A stretch of 64,000 bases of DNA from Cryptomeria japonica (taxonomy: Eukaryota > Streptophyta > Pinopsida > Cupressales > Cupressaceae): NCBI RefSeq assembly GCF_030272615.1, contig NC_081409.1, forward strand, positions 20,586,260 through 20,650,259, written 5' to 3'. Of this stretch, positions 1 through 10,388 are shown one piece after another. The notes under the pieces were generated by a model. The model did not search any database. It saw nothing but the letters and a program-made list of their open reading frames with translations, and had not been told where the DNA came from. How positions within the stretch are numbered: position 1 is the stretch's first letter; every line of letters begins with the position of its first letter. A program made the position numbers and the translations under genes.

Positions 1-2532
1 CTTCTTAAAGTTTATTCTGATGCATTAGAAAGAGGTTCCTTAGGAAGAAACATCAATAGGGTTATCATCAAACTTATCCCCAAAGAGGGAGATAAAGCTC
101 TTATTAAAAATTGGAGACCGATTACTCTTCTTAATGTGTCCTACAAAATCTTAGCCAAAATCCTTGCTCTTAGGCTTCAGGATATTCTCCCTAAGATTAT
201 TAGTTCAACACAGACTGGATTCATTAAGGGAAGATACATTTTAGAAAATGTTATAACTAGTTGGGAGGCTATGAATTGGGCAAAGCTCTCCCAGCAAAAT
301 TGTGCCATGTTACTGTTAGACTTCGAGAAGGCCTACGATCGTGTAGAATGGAATTTCATCTCCATGACTCTCGAAGCTTTTGGTTTTCCCACCAGATTTT
401 GTAATCTTGTTAAAATGATGATGAATGATGTCTTTGCCCAGATTGATATCAACGGATCCTTGTCTGATGCTTTCCCGCTTGGGAGATCCATCAGACAGGG
501 CTGCCCTTTAGCCCCTGCCCTCTTCGTGATCTCCTCCGAAGCTTTCCACTATATTCTCAGAGATCACTCTATGTCCCCTGCTGTTAGAGGTATCCGGCTC
601 CCTAATAATGAGGAGCTCATCACCAGTCAGTTTGTTGATGACACCACTGTTTTCTTTGAGGCCCGTGACAGTAATTTTGAAGCTCTCCAATGCAAACTTA
701 AAACTTTCTGCAGTATATCTGGAGCAAAGATCTCCTACTCGAAATCTGTTTGCCTTGGGTGGGATGAGACCCCTCCTGACTGGAGCAATAGGTTCCATTA
801 TCAATGGGGAGGTCCCCATTTGGTTGTTCGGTATCTTGGTATTCCTTTTTCTGTTGACCCCTCTCTTAAGGCCATGTGGAATTGGATCAAGGATAAAATT
901 AACATCAAACTCAATAAATGGTATAACCGGTTCCTTTCTCTTGCTGGCAGAGTACAGGTTTGCCAAAAAATTCTCTCATCTTATAACATATATTACTCTT
1001 CGGCCTGGATGTTTAACAATTACCAGATCTTAGAGATCCAAAAGGCTATTAGGAACTTCTTATGGTCCGATGGCAGAGGATCGAAAAAACTTCATGCTGT
1101 TAAGTGGCAATGGTGCCATACGGATAGCTTACTTGAGGGGTTGGGCTTGAAAGATCTTAGAACTCAGGGGGTTGCTCTTGCCGCCAAGTGGATCTTCCAC
1201 TCTATGGAGGGTGATTCCCCATGGAAAATCCTCATTAGAAACAACATTGAATTGGGTTTCCCTAAACATGCTAAAACTTGGAAAGGCCTGCCCCTCTCTG
1301 ATCTTATCATGGGGAACTTTCCCATTAAGGTCCATGGCTCTGCTGTCTTTTGCTCCATTTGGAAAGCTTGGGAACAAGTTAGAAAGTTTGTGTACAACAA
1401 AGACTTCCATGATAGTCAAACTCTGTATGGTGAAAGATCTATATGGTGGAATTTGCAACTCTCTGGTAAGCCCTTAGCCCTTTCACAAGGTTGCTCTGCT
1501 AAAATTTGGAATAAAAAAGGGATTTCCCAATTGGTTGACTTATTTGAGCATAATCAACTTATACCCTGGAATGATCTTAAAATTAAATTCAACATTTCTG
1601 ACTCGCAAAAAAAAACCTACAATATGATTGTCAAAGCCACCAAAGATCTCCCTGTGACTTGCGATGTGGATTCCAATAGAGTCCTTCAGTGCAAGTGGCC
1701 TGGTGGTAGCATCTTTAGCAAACTTAAGGCAAAAAACATATATAATGTTATTAATCACAACGAATCCATTATTGATCATATTAATGCTCTCTGGTATACC
1801 TCCCTTGATAGCTGCTCCTGGAAGAAACTCCTCAATCACCTTTGGAAAGGACCCATTGAACCAAAAATCAAATATTTTAGATGGCTGCTGTTGCTGAACA
1901 GACTCCCTGTCAGAAACTTGGAAGCTAAAACTGATTACTGCAACATCTGTAAGATGCCTGAAACCAGTAGGCATATTTTTTTCGATTGTACTTTTGCAAG
2001 AAGGATCTGGCAAATGTTTGATATATCTTATCCACTTGATTACACTATTATGAATATTGTAACTGGTCATATTTATGGGATTAAAAAGGATACTAATCTT
2101 TTTTGGTATATTTTATCTTCTAACATCCTTTGGCAGCTCTGGAAGTGCAGGAACGAGGAAAGGTATCAGGACAACCCCCGGTCCCTTACTGAGTTTTTCT
2201 GTAAACTCACATATTTTAAAATCCTTTTGCAGGTCCGTATCATGATGCTGATTGATAAGGACAAGCTTAGGAGATTCCTGAAGACCGGTCACGCCACTTT
2301 TTTAGTATATGAGTTGCAGCATGGTTACGAGTGGAGGAGGAACATGGAGGACATTAAAGCTTTTGAGAAGACCCTAAACAAAATGAACCAAGAAGTCAGA
2401 AAGAACAAGAATACCAAAAAAGAGGTGATGGCTATGCTGAGACAGATACAGGAAAGGAAGAAGGTTGTCTGGATTGAAGGGGAAAAGGGGTGGACAACCT
2501 GGGTTGATGCCATTGATGGCATCCTACTATAA
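1..2532 (+). CDS. LINE ORF2 protein, C-terminal part: reverse transcriptase plus zf-RVT tail (partial at 5' edge)
   Basis: This is the polyprotein that nicks target DNA and reverse-transcribes LINE RNA in place. The frame is open from base 1 to the TAA at 2530-2532 (843 codons), so the endonuclease domain and true start lie upstream of the window. Visible RT signatures are KLIPKEGD and NWRPITLLN near the start, RQGCPLAP (about 493-516) and the catalytic box FVDD at 631-642 (the family form is F/YADD). The C-terminal zinc-ribbon of plant LINE RTs (zf-RVT) is seen at 1939-1989 as CNIC-x7-H-x4-C. A basic, coiled-coil-like tail follows (about 2340-2500). There are no internal stops or frameshifts, unlike most other coding regions here, which suggests a fairly recent insertion. 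The family is certain; activity is inference. Confidence 0.9.
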   Translation, partial: LLKVYSDALERGSLGRNINRVIIKLIPKEGDKALIKNWRPITLLNVSYKILAKILALRLQDILPKIISSTQTGFIKGRYILENVITSWEAMNWAKLSQQNCAMLLLDFEKAYDRVEWNFISMTLEAFGFPTRFCNLVKMMMNDVFAQIDINGSLSDAFPLGRSIRQGCPLAPALFVISSEAFHYILRDHSMSPAVRGIRLPNNEELITSQFVDDTTVFFEARDSNFEALQCKLKTFCSISGAKISYSKSVCLGWDETPPDWSNRFHYQWGGPHLVVRYLGIPFSVDPSLKAMWNWIKDKINIKLNKWYNRFLSLAGRVQVCQKILSSYNIYYSSAWMFNNYQILEIQKAIRNFLWSDGRGSKKLHAVKWQWCHTDSLLEGLGLKDLRTQGVALAAKWIFHSMEGDSPWKILIRNNIELGFPKHAKTWKGLPLSDLIMGNFPIKVHGSAVFCSIWKAWEQVRKFVYNKDFHDSQTLYGERSIWWNLQLSGKPLALSQGCSAKIWNKKGISQLVDLFEHNQLIPWNDLKIKFNISDSQKKTYNMIVKATKDLPVTCDVDSNRVLQCKWPGGSIFSKLKAKNIYNVINHNESIIDHINALWYTSLDSCSWKKLLNHLWKGPIEPKIKYFRWLLLLNRLPVRNLEAKTDYCNICKMPETSRHIFFDCTFARRIWQMFDISYPLDYTIMNIVTGHIYGIKKDTNLFWYILSSNILWQLWKCRNEERYQDNPRSLTEFFCKLTYFKILLQVRIMMLIDKDKLRRFLKTGHATFLVYELQHGYEWRRNMEDIKAFEKTLNKMNQEVRKNKNTKKEVMAMLRQIQERKKVVWIEGEKGWTTWVDAIDGILL

Positions 2533-2706
2533 GCTGTATTAATTTTGTTGCTGGCCCCTTTTTTGTCATGTATATTCTGGTTACTATCTCTTGATTTCTT
2601 GCCGGGAGGCCATGCCTCATACTCTCTTTTTGCTGCCTCTATGAGGCCTGGACTCGTCCTTGTATAATTGCAACTTTTTGAAATCCTTATTATTAATACA
2701 AAAAAT
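1..2706 (+). mobile_element. LINE (L1-type non-LTR retrotransposon), 5' part outside the window
   Basis: The window opens inside the second ORF of a plant L1-type LINE and contains its 3' half plus the 3' UTR (2533 to about 2706). The 3' UTR is pyrimidine-rich and passes into A/T-rich DNA near 2690-2710. I see no long poly(A) tract, so the exact 3' end and the target-site duplication cannot be set, and the 5' side lies outside the window. No LTRs are present, as expected for this class. Confidence 0.85.
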
Positions 2707-4061
2707 TAATAAATATAATACATAAATAATAAATTATAAGTTTACAATTTCTACAATTTTTATTTTATTTATTGAATAATTATAATATCATAATACATAA
2801 TAAAAAATTATATATAAGAGTACATAATAATATTTTTTAATAAATATAATTTTTTTAAATGTTAATATTTTAGTCATATTTGAATCCTTGTAAGTGGACA
2901 CATAGTTGATTTGAAGCTATCACTTATTCATTGAGACGTATTTTATACAAACAATATCATTTGATAATGACTTACCAATTCATATGATGAACTACACAAA
3001 ATTATGCAAACTATAGACAACAATCTTCCTTCTCTCTATCAATCCATATCTCTCCCCATCCCTCACCCTTTCCATCTTCCTAGACTTCTATATCTAGATT
3101 TCTTGACCTCTACATCTCCATCTCTTCCTTAATTTGTTTTGCCCCTCTATTTTCATCCCTCCATATTTCTTCTTTTATCTCTTCCCTTATCTCTTCTTAC
3201 TATTTCCCAATTCAAAGATTTTATTTAAATCATGTTTGGATTTGATTGAGTGGATACATAGCTAATTTGAAACTATCACTTCTCCATCGAGATCATTGTT
3301 GCACAAACATCATTTTCTAAAGGTCCTACCAATTGACCTCACGTATTACACGTGTACAAAAAATAGACAAAAAAATAATCGAATTGACCTTCCACACCAT
3401 TTCAGCGTACCCATTGCACACCAAGATACAATTGCTAGTTTTATCTTTTAATAATAAATAGATATTAACAAGTAACACTCCTTTCATCATCCATAATGGA
3501 TGGCTAGCTTGACTTTCGATCTAGGGAAAATATCATCTCATTTTTAATTATTTGTTTGTGAAGTGGAGAGCAATACAAGGGGCTATAATATCTAGTTTAC
3601 CAGTTTGGTATTCAATTGTCTCATCCCCAGAGACATTATCTTTCAATAATCTATTTGTTGGGGGAACATTTTGTCCGGAGTGCCCACATGTTTGGTGAAG
3701 GCCCCACGAAAGTCGATATACAATTCAACTTTATTCATTTCATACGCGATAGATAATGCCCTAGAATGAGCAGGGGATGGACACAATGTGCTGGTTCAAA
3801 TGTGTGCGCAAGCTCTATGAAAACAGCAGCGGAACATGGTATTTTCATCTTAACCAGCCCCCATCAGATCATAAAAGAAGGGAACATCACAACGAAGTTG
3901 CTTGTCAAGATTTTTTCATTTAGGGTATTGCATTTGATAAAACCCTGCCCTAAAATTCCATGCCTAGGTTTTATAGCAGTGTGTAAAAGCGAGGATATTT
4001 GCAGTTGAAGAATACATGATATTGTAGTGCATGTTTGGAGTACTGGTAGATTTGTAATAAG
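2707..4061. other. AT-rich intergenic DNA with no recognisable gene
   Basis: No convincing coding frame or known element is seen. It contains a pyrimidine-rich stretch (about 3030-3200) and an imperfect direct repeat listed separately. Short frames around 3766-4008 show no family signature. Confidence 0.5.
2887..3370. repeat. Imperfect direct repeat, two copies about 355 bp apart
   Basis: A segment beginning near 2887 (GTGGACACATAGTTGATTTG, then a serine/threonine-like CT tract and ACAAACA-ATCATTT) recurs near 3249 (GTGGATACATAGCTAATTTG). The order of matching blocks is the same for roughly 120 bp in each copy. Identity looks like 70-80 percent by eye. It could be a decayed pair of short LTRs or a local duplication; no TG...CA ends are evident. 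Confidence 0.5.
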
Positions 4062-4137
4062 TTCAACACATTCACCTTGTTCGTAGAGTTTTTCTACCAT
4101 TAAAAAATAGTATCTGCGAACAAGTTGAATGTGTTGC
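4062..4137. repeat. Hairpin (about 24-bp inverted repeat)
   Basis: The arms are 4064-4086 and 4113-4136. The left arm reads CAACACATTCACCTTGTTCG and the right arm is its near-perfect reverse complement, with two or three mismatches. The loop is about 26 bp. No coding content. It may be a tiny foldback or MITE remnant. Confidence 0.6.
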
Positions 4138-4569
4138 TGTTACATTCCACAGCACTGCAGGATGTCCAACATAATCACATAATCTTCAAACTCACTACAG
4201 AACAAGTTAATTATGGTCGAGAATAGCTGTGAATGACATTTGCAATTGTAAGTACATGTTTTTCTTAATTCTTCCCTTCTGTTGATTACTTCTGTTATTT
4301 GGGTATTTTGAGTAACAACAATACTGTCTTATGGGTGTGATATGCTTCACTCAGTTATTGATACTACTGGTATTTTTTAATATTTTTGGGTATTTTTTGG
4401 TTCTACAGAATTCACTATATTATTTGTATAAATTGTTTTAATGTAACATAATGTTCAAGAAACATCAATATTTAAATAATTTTATGGTCTTAACTTACAT
4501 TTATATAAATTTTCTTTATGATTGATCATTATCATACATAATCATTTAACTGCATAGTTCAATAAAAAT

Positions 4570-4893
4570 ATAAATATTAGGATTCAATTGCATGGTTTTT
4601 GAGTTCAATTTATTGATCCATATTTTATAAGTAGTGGTTCACAGAAACCATCTCTCATGAAAATGGAAGGTTCACTTAGTGCTTATTACATCTAGGTCAA
4701 GCTTCTTGAGAGGTCACCCATCTCAGTATTAGCCCAATACTTCAAAGTGCTTCACCTCTGTGGGCAACATCTAGATGCAATGAGTGTTAAGTGGACCATT
4801 TGTTCTCATAGAGATGGGTTTATGTGAACTACTAATTAAATATAAGTTAATGAATTTGACTCAAAAACTACTGAGTTTAATCTTAATATTAAA
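4570..4893. repeat. Foldback/MITE-like element with about 120-bp inverted arms and a 5S-rRNA-like core
   Basis: The left arm (about 4575-4697, including TAGTGGTTCACAGAAACC at 4632) is the reverse complement of the right arm (about 4768-4890, including GGGTTTATGTGAACTACTA). Mismatches and small indels are present. The core between them (4701-4762) resembles the reverse complement of the internal-promoter part of plant 5S rRNA: AGGTCACCCATC at 4711-4722 followed by an AGTATTA...GCCCAA pattern. Two more copies of the right arm lie at 8531 and 8785. 5S-derived SINEs and 5S-carrying Cassandra TRIMs are known in plants; whether this belongs to either is inference. Confidence 0.6.
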
Positions 4894-5421
4894 ATCATAA
4901 CCCAACATACTATAAAAAATATCTCCTACTTATTAGGGGAAACATACAGTAGCCGTTATAGCTAACTTTGTGCACCCACAACTTCTAAACGGTACATCGG
5001 ATTTCGACATTTTTTTTGGTTGTCTTTTTATGCAATTTAACTGCTTATAACTAGTGTCCTGGCTTCTGGATAATAATGAAGTATGCTGTGGGTTCTGTTA
5101 TGCATGCAAGGGTCAAATAATACACATTTCAAAGTGTTGCCTGATACCTACTTAAAGATGCCCCAATAACCGTGTGCTTAAAATTGTCAATGCTTATGGA
5201 CAAAGGGTCAAGTAGTCGTGCACAAATGTTCTCATAGTTGTACACAAATGGGTCAATTATGGTCCAAAAAAGCTAAAAAGTGAGTGGCTATTGATACATG
5301 TGAAATTTATTAATGAAGTTTTAGTTATCATTTTTTTGATTCCTTTAAAATTAGTAACTGGAGGGTTGAATGTACAAGGAGTGCATGGTTATTGGAACTA
5401 TAATGAGTACTTTTTATGTCA

Positions 5422-5781
5422 CTGCAAACTAGGCTTTGCAATGTCACTGCTAGGGTTGAGTGTACAAGAAGTACAAGGAGTGCTGTAATGATTACTTTTT
5501 ATGTAGATTTCTATATTTAGATTAATAACCAACATTTTCACAATAAAAATTTTGAATTTTCATGTCATATTTTCATATTTTCTTATTCTCCTTCAGAGAG
5601 TTCTATTATGAGAGGTCATTTTAAATTTTAGAAAAACATCATATTTAAACTTAGTTAAAAGTCTGTCTAATAATATTATAATGTTGAGGTCAAACAAGGG
5701 ACTGATGAAGAGGATTTGCTATTTTCAAGCTAGATCTATAGTGTGAACCCTAGCAGTGATATTGCAAAGCCTAGCTTGCAG
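5422..5781. repeat. Inverted repeat, about 38-bp arms, 285-bp spacer
   Basis: The left arm 5422-5458 (CTGCAAACTAGGCTTTGCAA ...) is matched in inverted orientation by 5743-5781 (... TTGCAAAGCCTAGCTTGCAG) with about four mismatches. Just left of it is an imperfect tandem pair (GGTTGAATGTACAAGGAGTG near 5365 and GGTTGAGTGTACAAGAAGTA near 5455). It looks like a small non-autonomous foldback element. No gene is visible. Confidence 0.6.
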
Positions 5782-8530
5782 TCTACTTGGTCATCTGCTA
5801 ACTAGGTTATTGGAAGCCCTGTTTGTTGGCACTATCCTTTTGAACTTTGCAATTTTTCTTTGAAGTTTTTGGTGACATGGTTGAAAATTTATGTTCTTCA
5901 AGGATATGTCCCCTATCAAATATGATCTTATTCTTTATGGAAGACATTTTGAAGATGCGTGGAGAGGTAGGAAACATGCCAATACATATAAATTGTTTTA
6001 GGATATGCCTAGGTATAGTAGGTGACAACTACCACTCAGGCACATTTTAGTTATTTAAAAAAAGGCTTATAACCTTTCAACACATGTAATTTAGGATATG
6101 CCCATCTAAAATGTGCAAATTTAAAAAAGCTTTTATGTTTATTAATCCTCTACAAATCAGGAATAAGCGCAAAGGTCATGACTAAAAGATATCATGACTA
6201 AAGCTTCAACGGTACTAACACTGAAATGCTAGAAAATATCAAAAGCTTATTGTTTAATTGAGTTTGCAACCATCAGATTTATCTGAAGTTTTCAAGTCAT
6301 TTGTCTAGACCTTTTTCGCATGAAGCAAAGACAACTTACATTCATCTTTTATACTGTATTTATGCCGTCAACCTTGATGACTCGGTTGTTACAGAGCTGC
6401 ACGTTACTTAACACAAGTCTACAACAATTGTAGTTTTAAGTCTGGCCAATTATTGATCATGACCACAAAATGTACAAAATACATATCTCCTTTTCACCAT
6501 ACATTGGGCTCAGAATACCATGATTGCCACCGATAAAGTTGATATGTTACAGTTATTATAGTGCTGAATATGAGTGAAATGTTTTTTATGAACAACTCGT
6601 ACAACAATGCCATCTATGAGCATTTCAATAGAAGTAATAGAAGTCAAACACAAACAATTAGTACAGACATGTCTTTATAAATTCAAATTCATATATATCA
6701 TCATAGTCCTTTTACATAGAATATCATAATTCCCATTTAATTATTCATACTCGGAAAAATTATATAATGCCTATAATGAATGCCTATTATTATGCAGGTA
6801 TTTATCGTACACTGTTAGTTTTCTCTTTGGGGAACCTGCTAACTGTTAAAAATAGATAAAAACATTAACTTTTAGGCATTCAACTAATAGATTGAGAGCA
6901 TTCTGAGGCTCAATCTTTAGGAAAGTTCAATTCTGTTTGACATAAATCTGAAGCTCCAAACAAACAAATTCTGGAATGGGTGAGAAGGCTGCCATATTGG
7001 TTTTTACTTTTGGGGTTTTGATTACTTCCACAGCTGTAGTACAGCTTCCTTACCATTCATGTTACACATTTATTTAACAAATGATGAGAAGAGCTTATTT
7101 GGCTGGTGTGATTTATGGCCTGTAAGCTCTAGGTTGAAGCTATTTTTTTTTCAAATGTTAATAATTGTAATCTTTCTGTGAACTAGATGAAAAGGTTTAT
7201 TTTCTTTATAATTTGAAAACAAATAGAGATTCAAGATTTGACCAACATAATTTCCATTATGTGTAAGGGAAAGGGCAGCAGTTCCTGAGTGTCGTTTGAA
7301 CTTGTGGTCCTATGGACATGACAATTATTATGAACTGTTATATACGGCAGATTAACAGGGTATTCTAAAGTTCACCATGTTCTGTGTAGTATAGCTCGCA
7401 TATCATGGATTTCACTATTTTCTTGTGAATATGTTGGCTGGTAACTTAAATACAAAATTTTAGATATCGCAATGATCTATCCACAAATAAAGACAAAAAT
7501 AACAGGTTATATCCAAAGCTTTTATAAAAATAATATAATTTTTTTATTTAAATTGCTTGATCTAAATATAGAAATAATCCAAATAATTATTTATAATCAT
7601 GACCAATTCATAAAGAATGGTATGTAGATGCAGATTAAATCCATAGATTATTTACATATATTTTATTTTTCTATTCCAAATGTGTTTTGGGCATCGTATT
7701 ACCTTATAACAATTTATACAGATAAAATAGTGAACAAATGTATCAAATATATCTGGAAGTAAAATAATAGCAGTTTGGATTGATAGCTAGAGTGATTCAG
7801 AATATATCCATGGGATGGTATGGCTATTACTCAAATAATCAAAGTAATTAACAGAAGATAATAATTAGAAAGGGAAAAAAATACTTACCATTATAAATAT
7901 TATTGTAATTCATAATTTACTTGGTGTATGGTGAATTTGAAAGTGTATTTTTTTTCGGTCAATTAGGACTACGAAAGATTATATGATTATATTTTACATG
8001 AATATAAAATGTAATATCAGCCTTTAACTTCTTCAGAGACACTTTTTAAATGTAAAAAGATTCTATAAACAAAGTGAATATGTCGATCTTATAACAAGAT
8101 ACCAATACTCTAAATATCACGTGTTTTTCAACTGCAAATATCTTGGTTTTTATTTTCTAAATGAAACGTAGAAATGATATTCTAGTACACGGTCTAATCA
8201 AAAGTACTACCAAAAATGAAGGGGGTTGATTAAGGTTGGAATAATATCTACTTGTTGCATAAAAAATATGTACAATCATGACATAGTATTTCATTCTATA
8301 AATATGTTTTTGAGTTGCAAGATTATTATACAAGAATGTAGGGTTTGTTGTATTGTGTAATGATCAGCTATTTCATTTTATAATAAATGGTTTATAATGA
8401 TATAATATTTGCTCAAGGTTTTGTAAATGGGATAGTAAGATATGTGGGCGTGATCTTAAGAGAAATTTCATAATTAAGCATATTTGACTCAAAGCAATAT
8501 TAGGAAAAGTCTAGATAATTTACCCTATAA
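5782..8530. other. AT-rich intergenic DNA, nothing recognised
   Basis: Both strands are broken by stops throughout. Only very short frames occur, none with a known motif. No RNA gene or element boundary was identified. Confidence 0.5.
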
Positions 8531-8680
8531 GAATCACTTAGGTGCAATGAGTGTTTAGCAACCATCCATACTCATGAGAGGATTTCTTGTGAACCACTAC
8601 TCATGAAGTACATGTCAATGATATTGATTAAAAAACTACATGGTTGAATCCTTCACCAATTCAATTTTAAGTGGATGAGT
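8531..8680. repeat. Half copy of the 4570-4893 foldback element (right arm only)
   Basis: GGTGCAATGAGTGTTTAGCA, then an ACCATCC block and TTCTTGTGAACCACTACT follow the order of the right arm at 4768-4834. The similarity continues past the arm (AATGATATTGATTAAAAAAC and TGGTTGAATCC), which shows that the repeat is about 120 bp long. Confidence 0.55.
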
Positions 8681-8784
8681 TTTTCCATAGTGTGTCAAAT
8701 TGTCCGATGTTTTGTCAAGATTCAATGATGGAGTTAGAATAGTATTGAAGATACTATCTTAAGAAGTCTTGATACTTCACTTTG

Positions 8785-8925
8785 AGAATCATCTAGATTC
8801 AATGAGTGCTAAGTGGACCATTCATTCTCACGAGAGATGGATTCTTGTGAACAACTAACCATAAATTATGGGCTAATGAGATTGATGTGTGAAAACCATT
8901 TAGTTGATTCCTCATAACATCTCAT
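8785..8925. repeat. Second half copy of the foldback element arm
   Basis: GATTCAATGAGTGCTAAGTG, then GACCATTCATTCTCACGAGA and TTCTTGTGAACAACTA match the arm at 4775-4834 more closely than the 8531 copy does. The upstream bases (ATACTTCACTTTG near 8771) weakly recall the 5S-like core. It ends close to the start of the next reading frame at 8953. Confidence 0.55.
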
Positions 8926-8952
8926 TATAAACAAGGTCAATAGACTCCCATG

Positions 8953-9645
8953 ATGGCTCACGCTCCAATGACATTTTTGAATAAGGTTCTTTCTCTTGCA
9001 ACTACTCTTGTTACCGCCCTTGCTTGAACTCTTGTCACTGATATGGTGTGTTTCCTTCTTGTGCTTGTGGGCTTTGGCTCTTGTGTGGGGTTTTTTGCAC
9101 CCTTTTGTGGTGCATTGGCATCTGGGTTGCCTACTTCCTCTATGATTGTGGTTACTCCTACGGTTTTGGTGGTGGCTAGCGGTGCCTTCACATTGGCTCT
9201 CATTGCTTCTTGTGAGGGGTTTTTTCCCTCTTTGCAGTCTCTTGTTATTAGTCAACCTACTCCTAGGTCTTCTCTTGTGGCTGGTGTTGTGGGTGTTGGG
9301 GAACCCCCTCCAAGGCCTCTTTCTATTGCTGGTGGGTAGAGCTTTGCTTGTGTTGCTAGATCTATTGTTGCTCTTCCTCCCAAGGGGAAATCTTGTCCTC
9401 TTCTTTGTGCCAAGATCTACACTGTTGTGGTTTGTAGCCAATATGCGAAAAATGTAGATTTCAACCAACATTGTGGATTGGTGTGTAGATTTGCTAGTCT
9501 TTGGCCTTCTCTTTTAGATCTTCATCACTAGGGGATGGATTCTTGGAAGCCCTTAGTTGCCGGTAACATTGAACTCTTCTCTTGTGCTCGAAAGAAAGTT
9601 AAGATAGCAAAACAACCTCCTATACTAATCTTAAGAGTAGGATAA
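8953..9645 (+). pseudogene. Decayed LINE ORF1 / DUF4283-like N-terminal fragment
   Basis: One frame runs from ATG 8953 to TAA 9643-9645 with three in-frame stops (near 9025, 9337 and 9530). The middle is Ser/Pro/Val-rich. The C-terminal part (about 9395-9590) carries a pattern typical of the N-terminal domain of plant LINE ORF1 and DUF4283 proteins: KSCPLLCAKIY, then NQHCGLVCRFASLWPSLLDL and a WKPL segment, corresponding to the family form with G/K-F..RPSL..L..WI...W. That domain binds RNA in LINE ribonucleoproteins. It is not joined to an ORF2 here; downstream is the copia LTR remnant. Assignment is by motif recall only, so confidence is moderate. Confidence 0.4.
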
Positions 9646-9847
9646 TGCAAAAAATTTCACATCTTTATAACAATTACAAAAACTTAATAAATAAATAAAT
9701 AAATAGCATGCATACCACAACACAGTGATATACATGGGGAAAACCCTTTCAAGAGAAAACCCTTCTCTCCAAAAGTCGTCTAATATATTATTCATAAATC
9801 AACAATTGATTACAATATACTTGTAGAGCAAGCTTCTCATAGTAGTA
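9645..9847 (-). mobile_element. Copia element E, LTR part 1 (U5 side), split by element A
   Basis: Read on the minus strand this ends with the text typical of plant copia R-U5 regions: GTTTTCTCTTGAAAGGGTTT, CCCATGTATATCACTGTG, then ...TTTTTTGCA near 9645. Joining across element A (one copy of TCACC removed) gives continuous LTR sequence with 28230-28478. The outer boundary near 9645 is a guess based on a CA end. Confidence 0.55.
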
Positions 9848-9852
9848 TCACC
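9848..9852. repeat. Target-site duplication of element A (TCACC), left copy
   Basis: TCACC lies immediately before the LTR start (TGTGTGCAGG at 9853) and is repeated immediately after the right LTR at 28225-28229. A 5-bp duplication is normal for Ty3/gypsy integrases. Confidence 0.9.
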
Positions 9853-10174
9853 TGTGTGCAGGAAAAGTGGGGTTCAAAAATGCAAAAGTCAGGTTCCAAT
9901 AGATTCACACACCAATGGGGCTCTTGGTGCAAGTTATGGAGCTATATTGAATAGCTCAACTTACCAAGGGGTGTTCCATTGTTCTCTATCTCACAGGATC
10001 CCTCAAGGCAATGCCTTTGCTCTCAGATCACTGAGCAAAGTGACTTAGGAATGACAACTCCAAGAATGAGTGATCTTTGATTAATTTAGCATGAATGCAT
10101 TTCTAGATATATATGATATTGAATCTATGGTGATTAAAACTAGCATAAAAGATGATGCTATGATAAAGATTAGT

Positions 10175-10233
10175 GAGCTTATTTTAGCATGATACACTAA
10201 TCATAGAGCTTATTTTAGCATGATACACTAATC
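10175..10233. repeat. 31-bp tandem duplication inside the left LTR of element A
   Basis: The unit starting GAGCTTATTTTAGCATGATA occurs at 10175 and again at 10206. The right LTR has it once (near 27110), so the duplication arose in this LTR after insertion. Confidence 0.8.
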
Positions 10234-10380
10234 TAACATGGATATGCTATGATATTTAAAATTACTTCTAAAATGATATTAAGATGATTTTATCAAAGAG
10301 AGGCTAAATACTTAGTAAAATGACTATAGATTAGATGCATGAAACTTGGACCTCCTCTTAAAATAAGAGAATGAGAGCTC

Positions 10381-10388
10381 TATTTATA
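10381..10388 (-). promoter_or_regulatory. TATA box in the left LTR of element A
   Basis: The minus strand reads TATAAATA followed by GAGCTC. It is the LTR core promoter by position and is conserved in the right LTR at 27283-27290. Confidence 0.6.

Noticed and set aside
4701..4762. Functional 5S rRNA gene
   Set aside because: Only part of the 5S sequence is similar, with indels, and it lies inside an inverted repeat; not a real rRNA gene.
8866..9471. 201-codon minus-strand frame
   Set aside because: Basic low-complexity peptide that mirrors the plus-strand LINE ORF1-like frame; no family signature.
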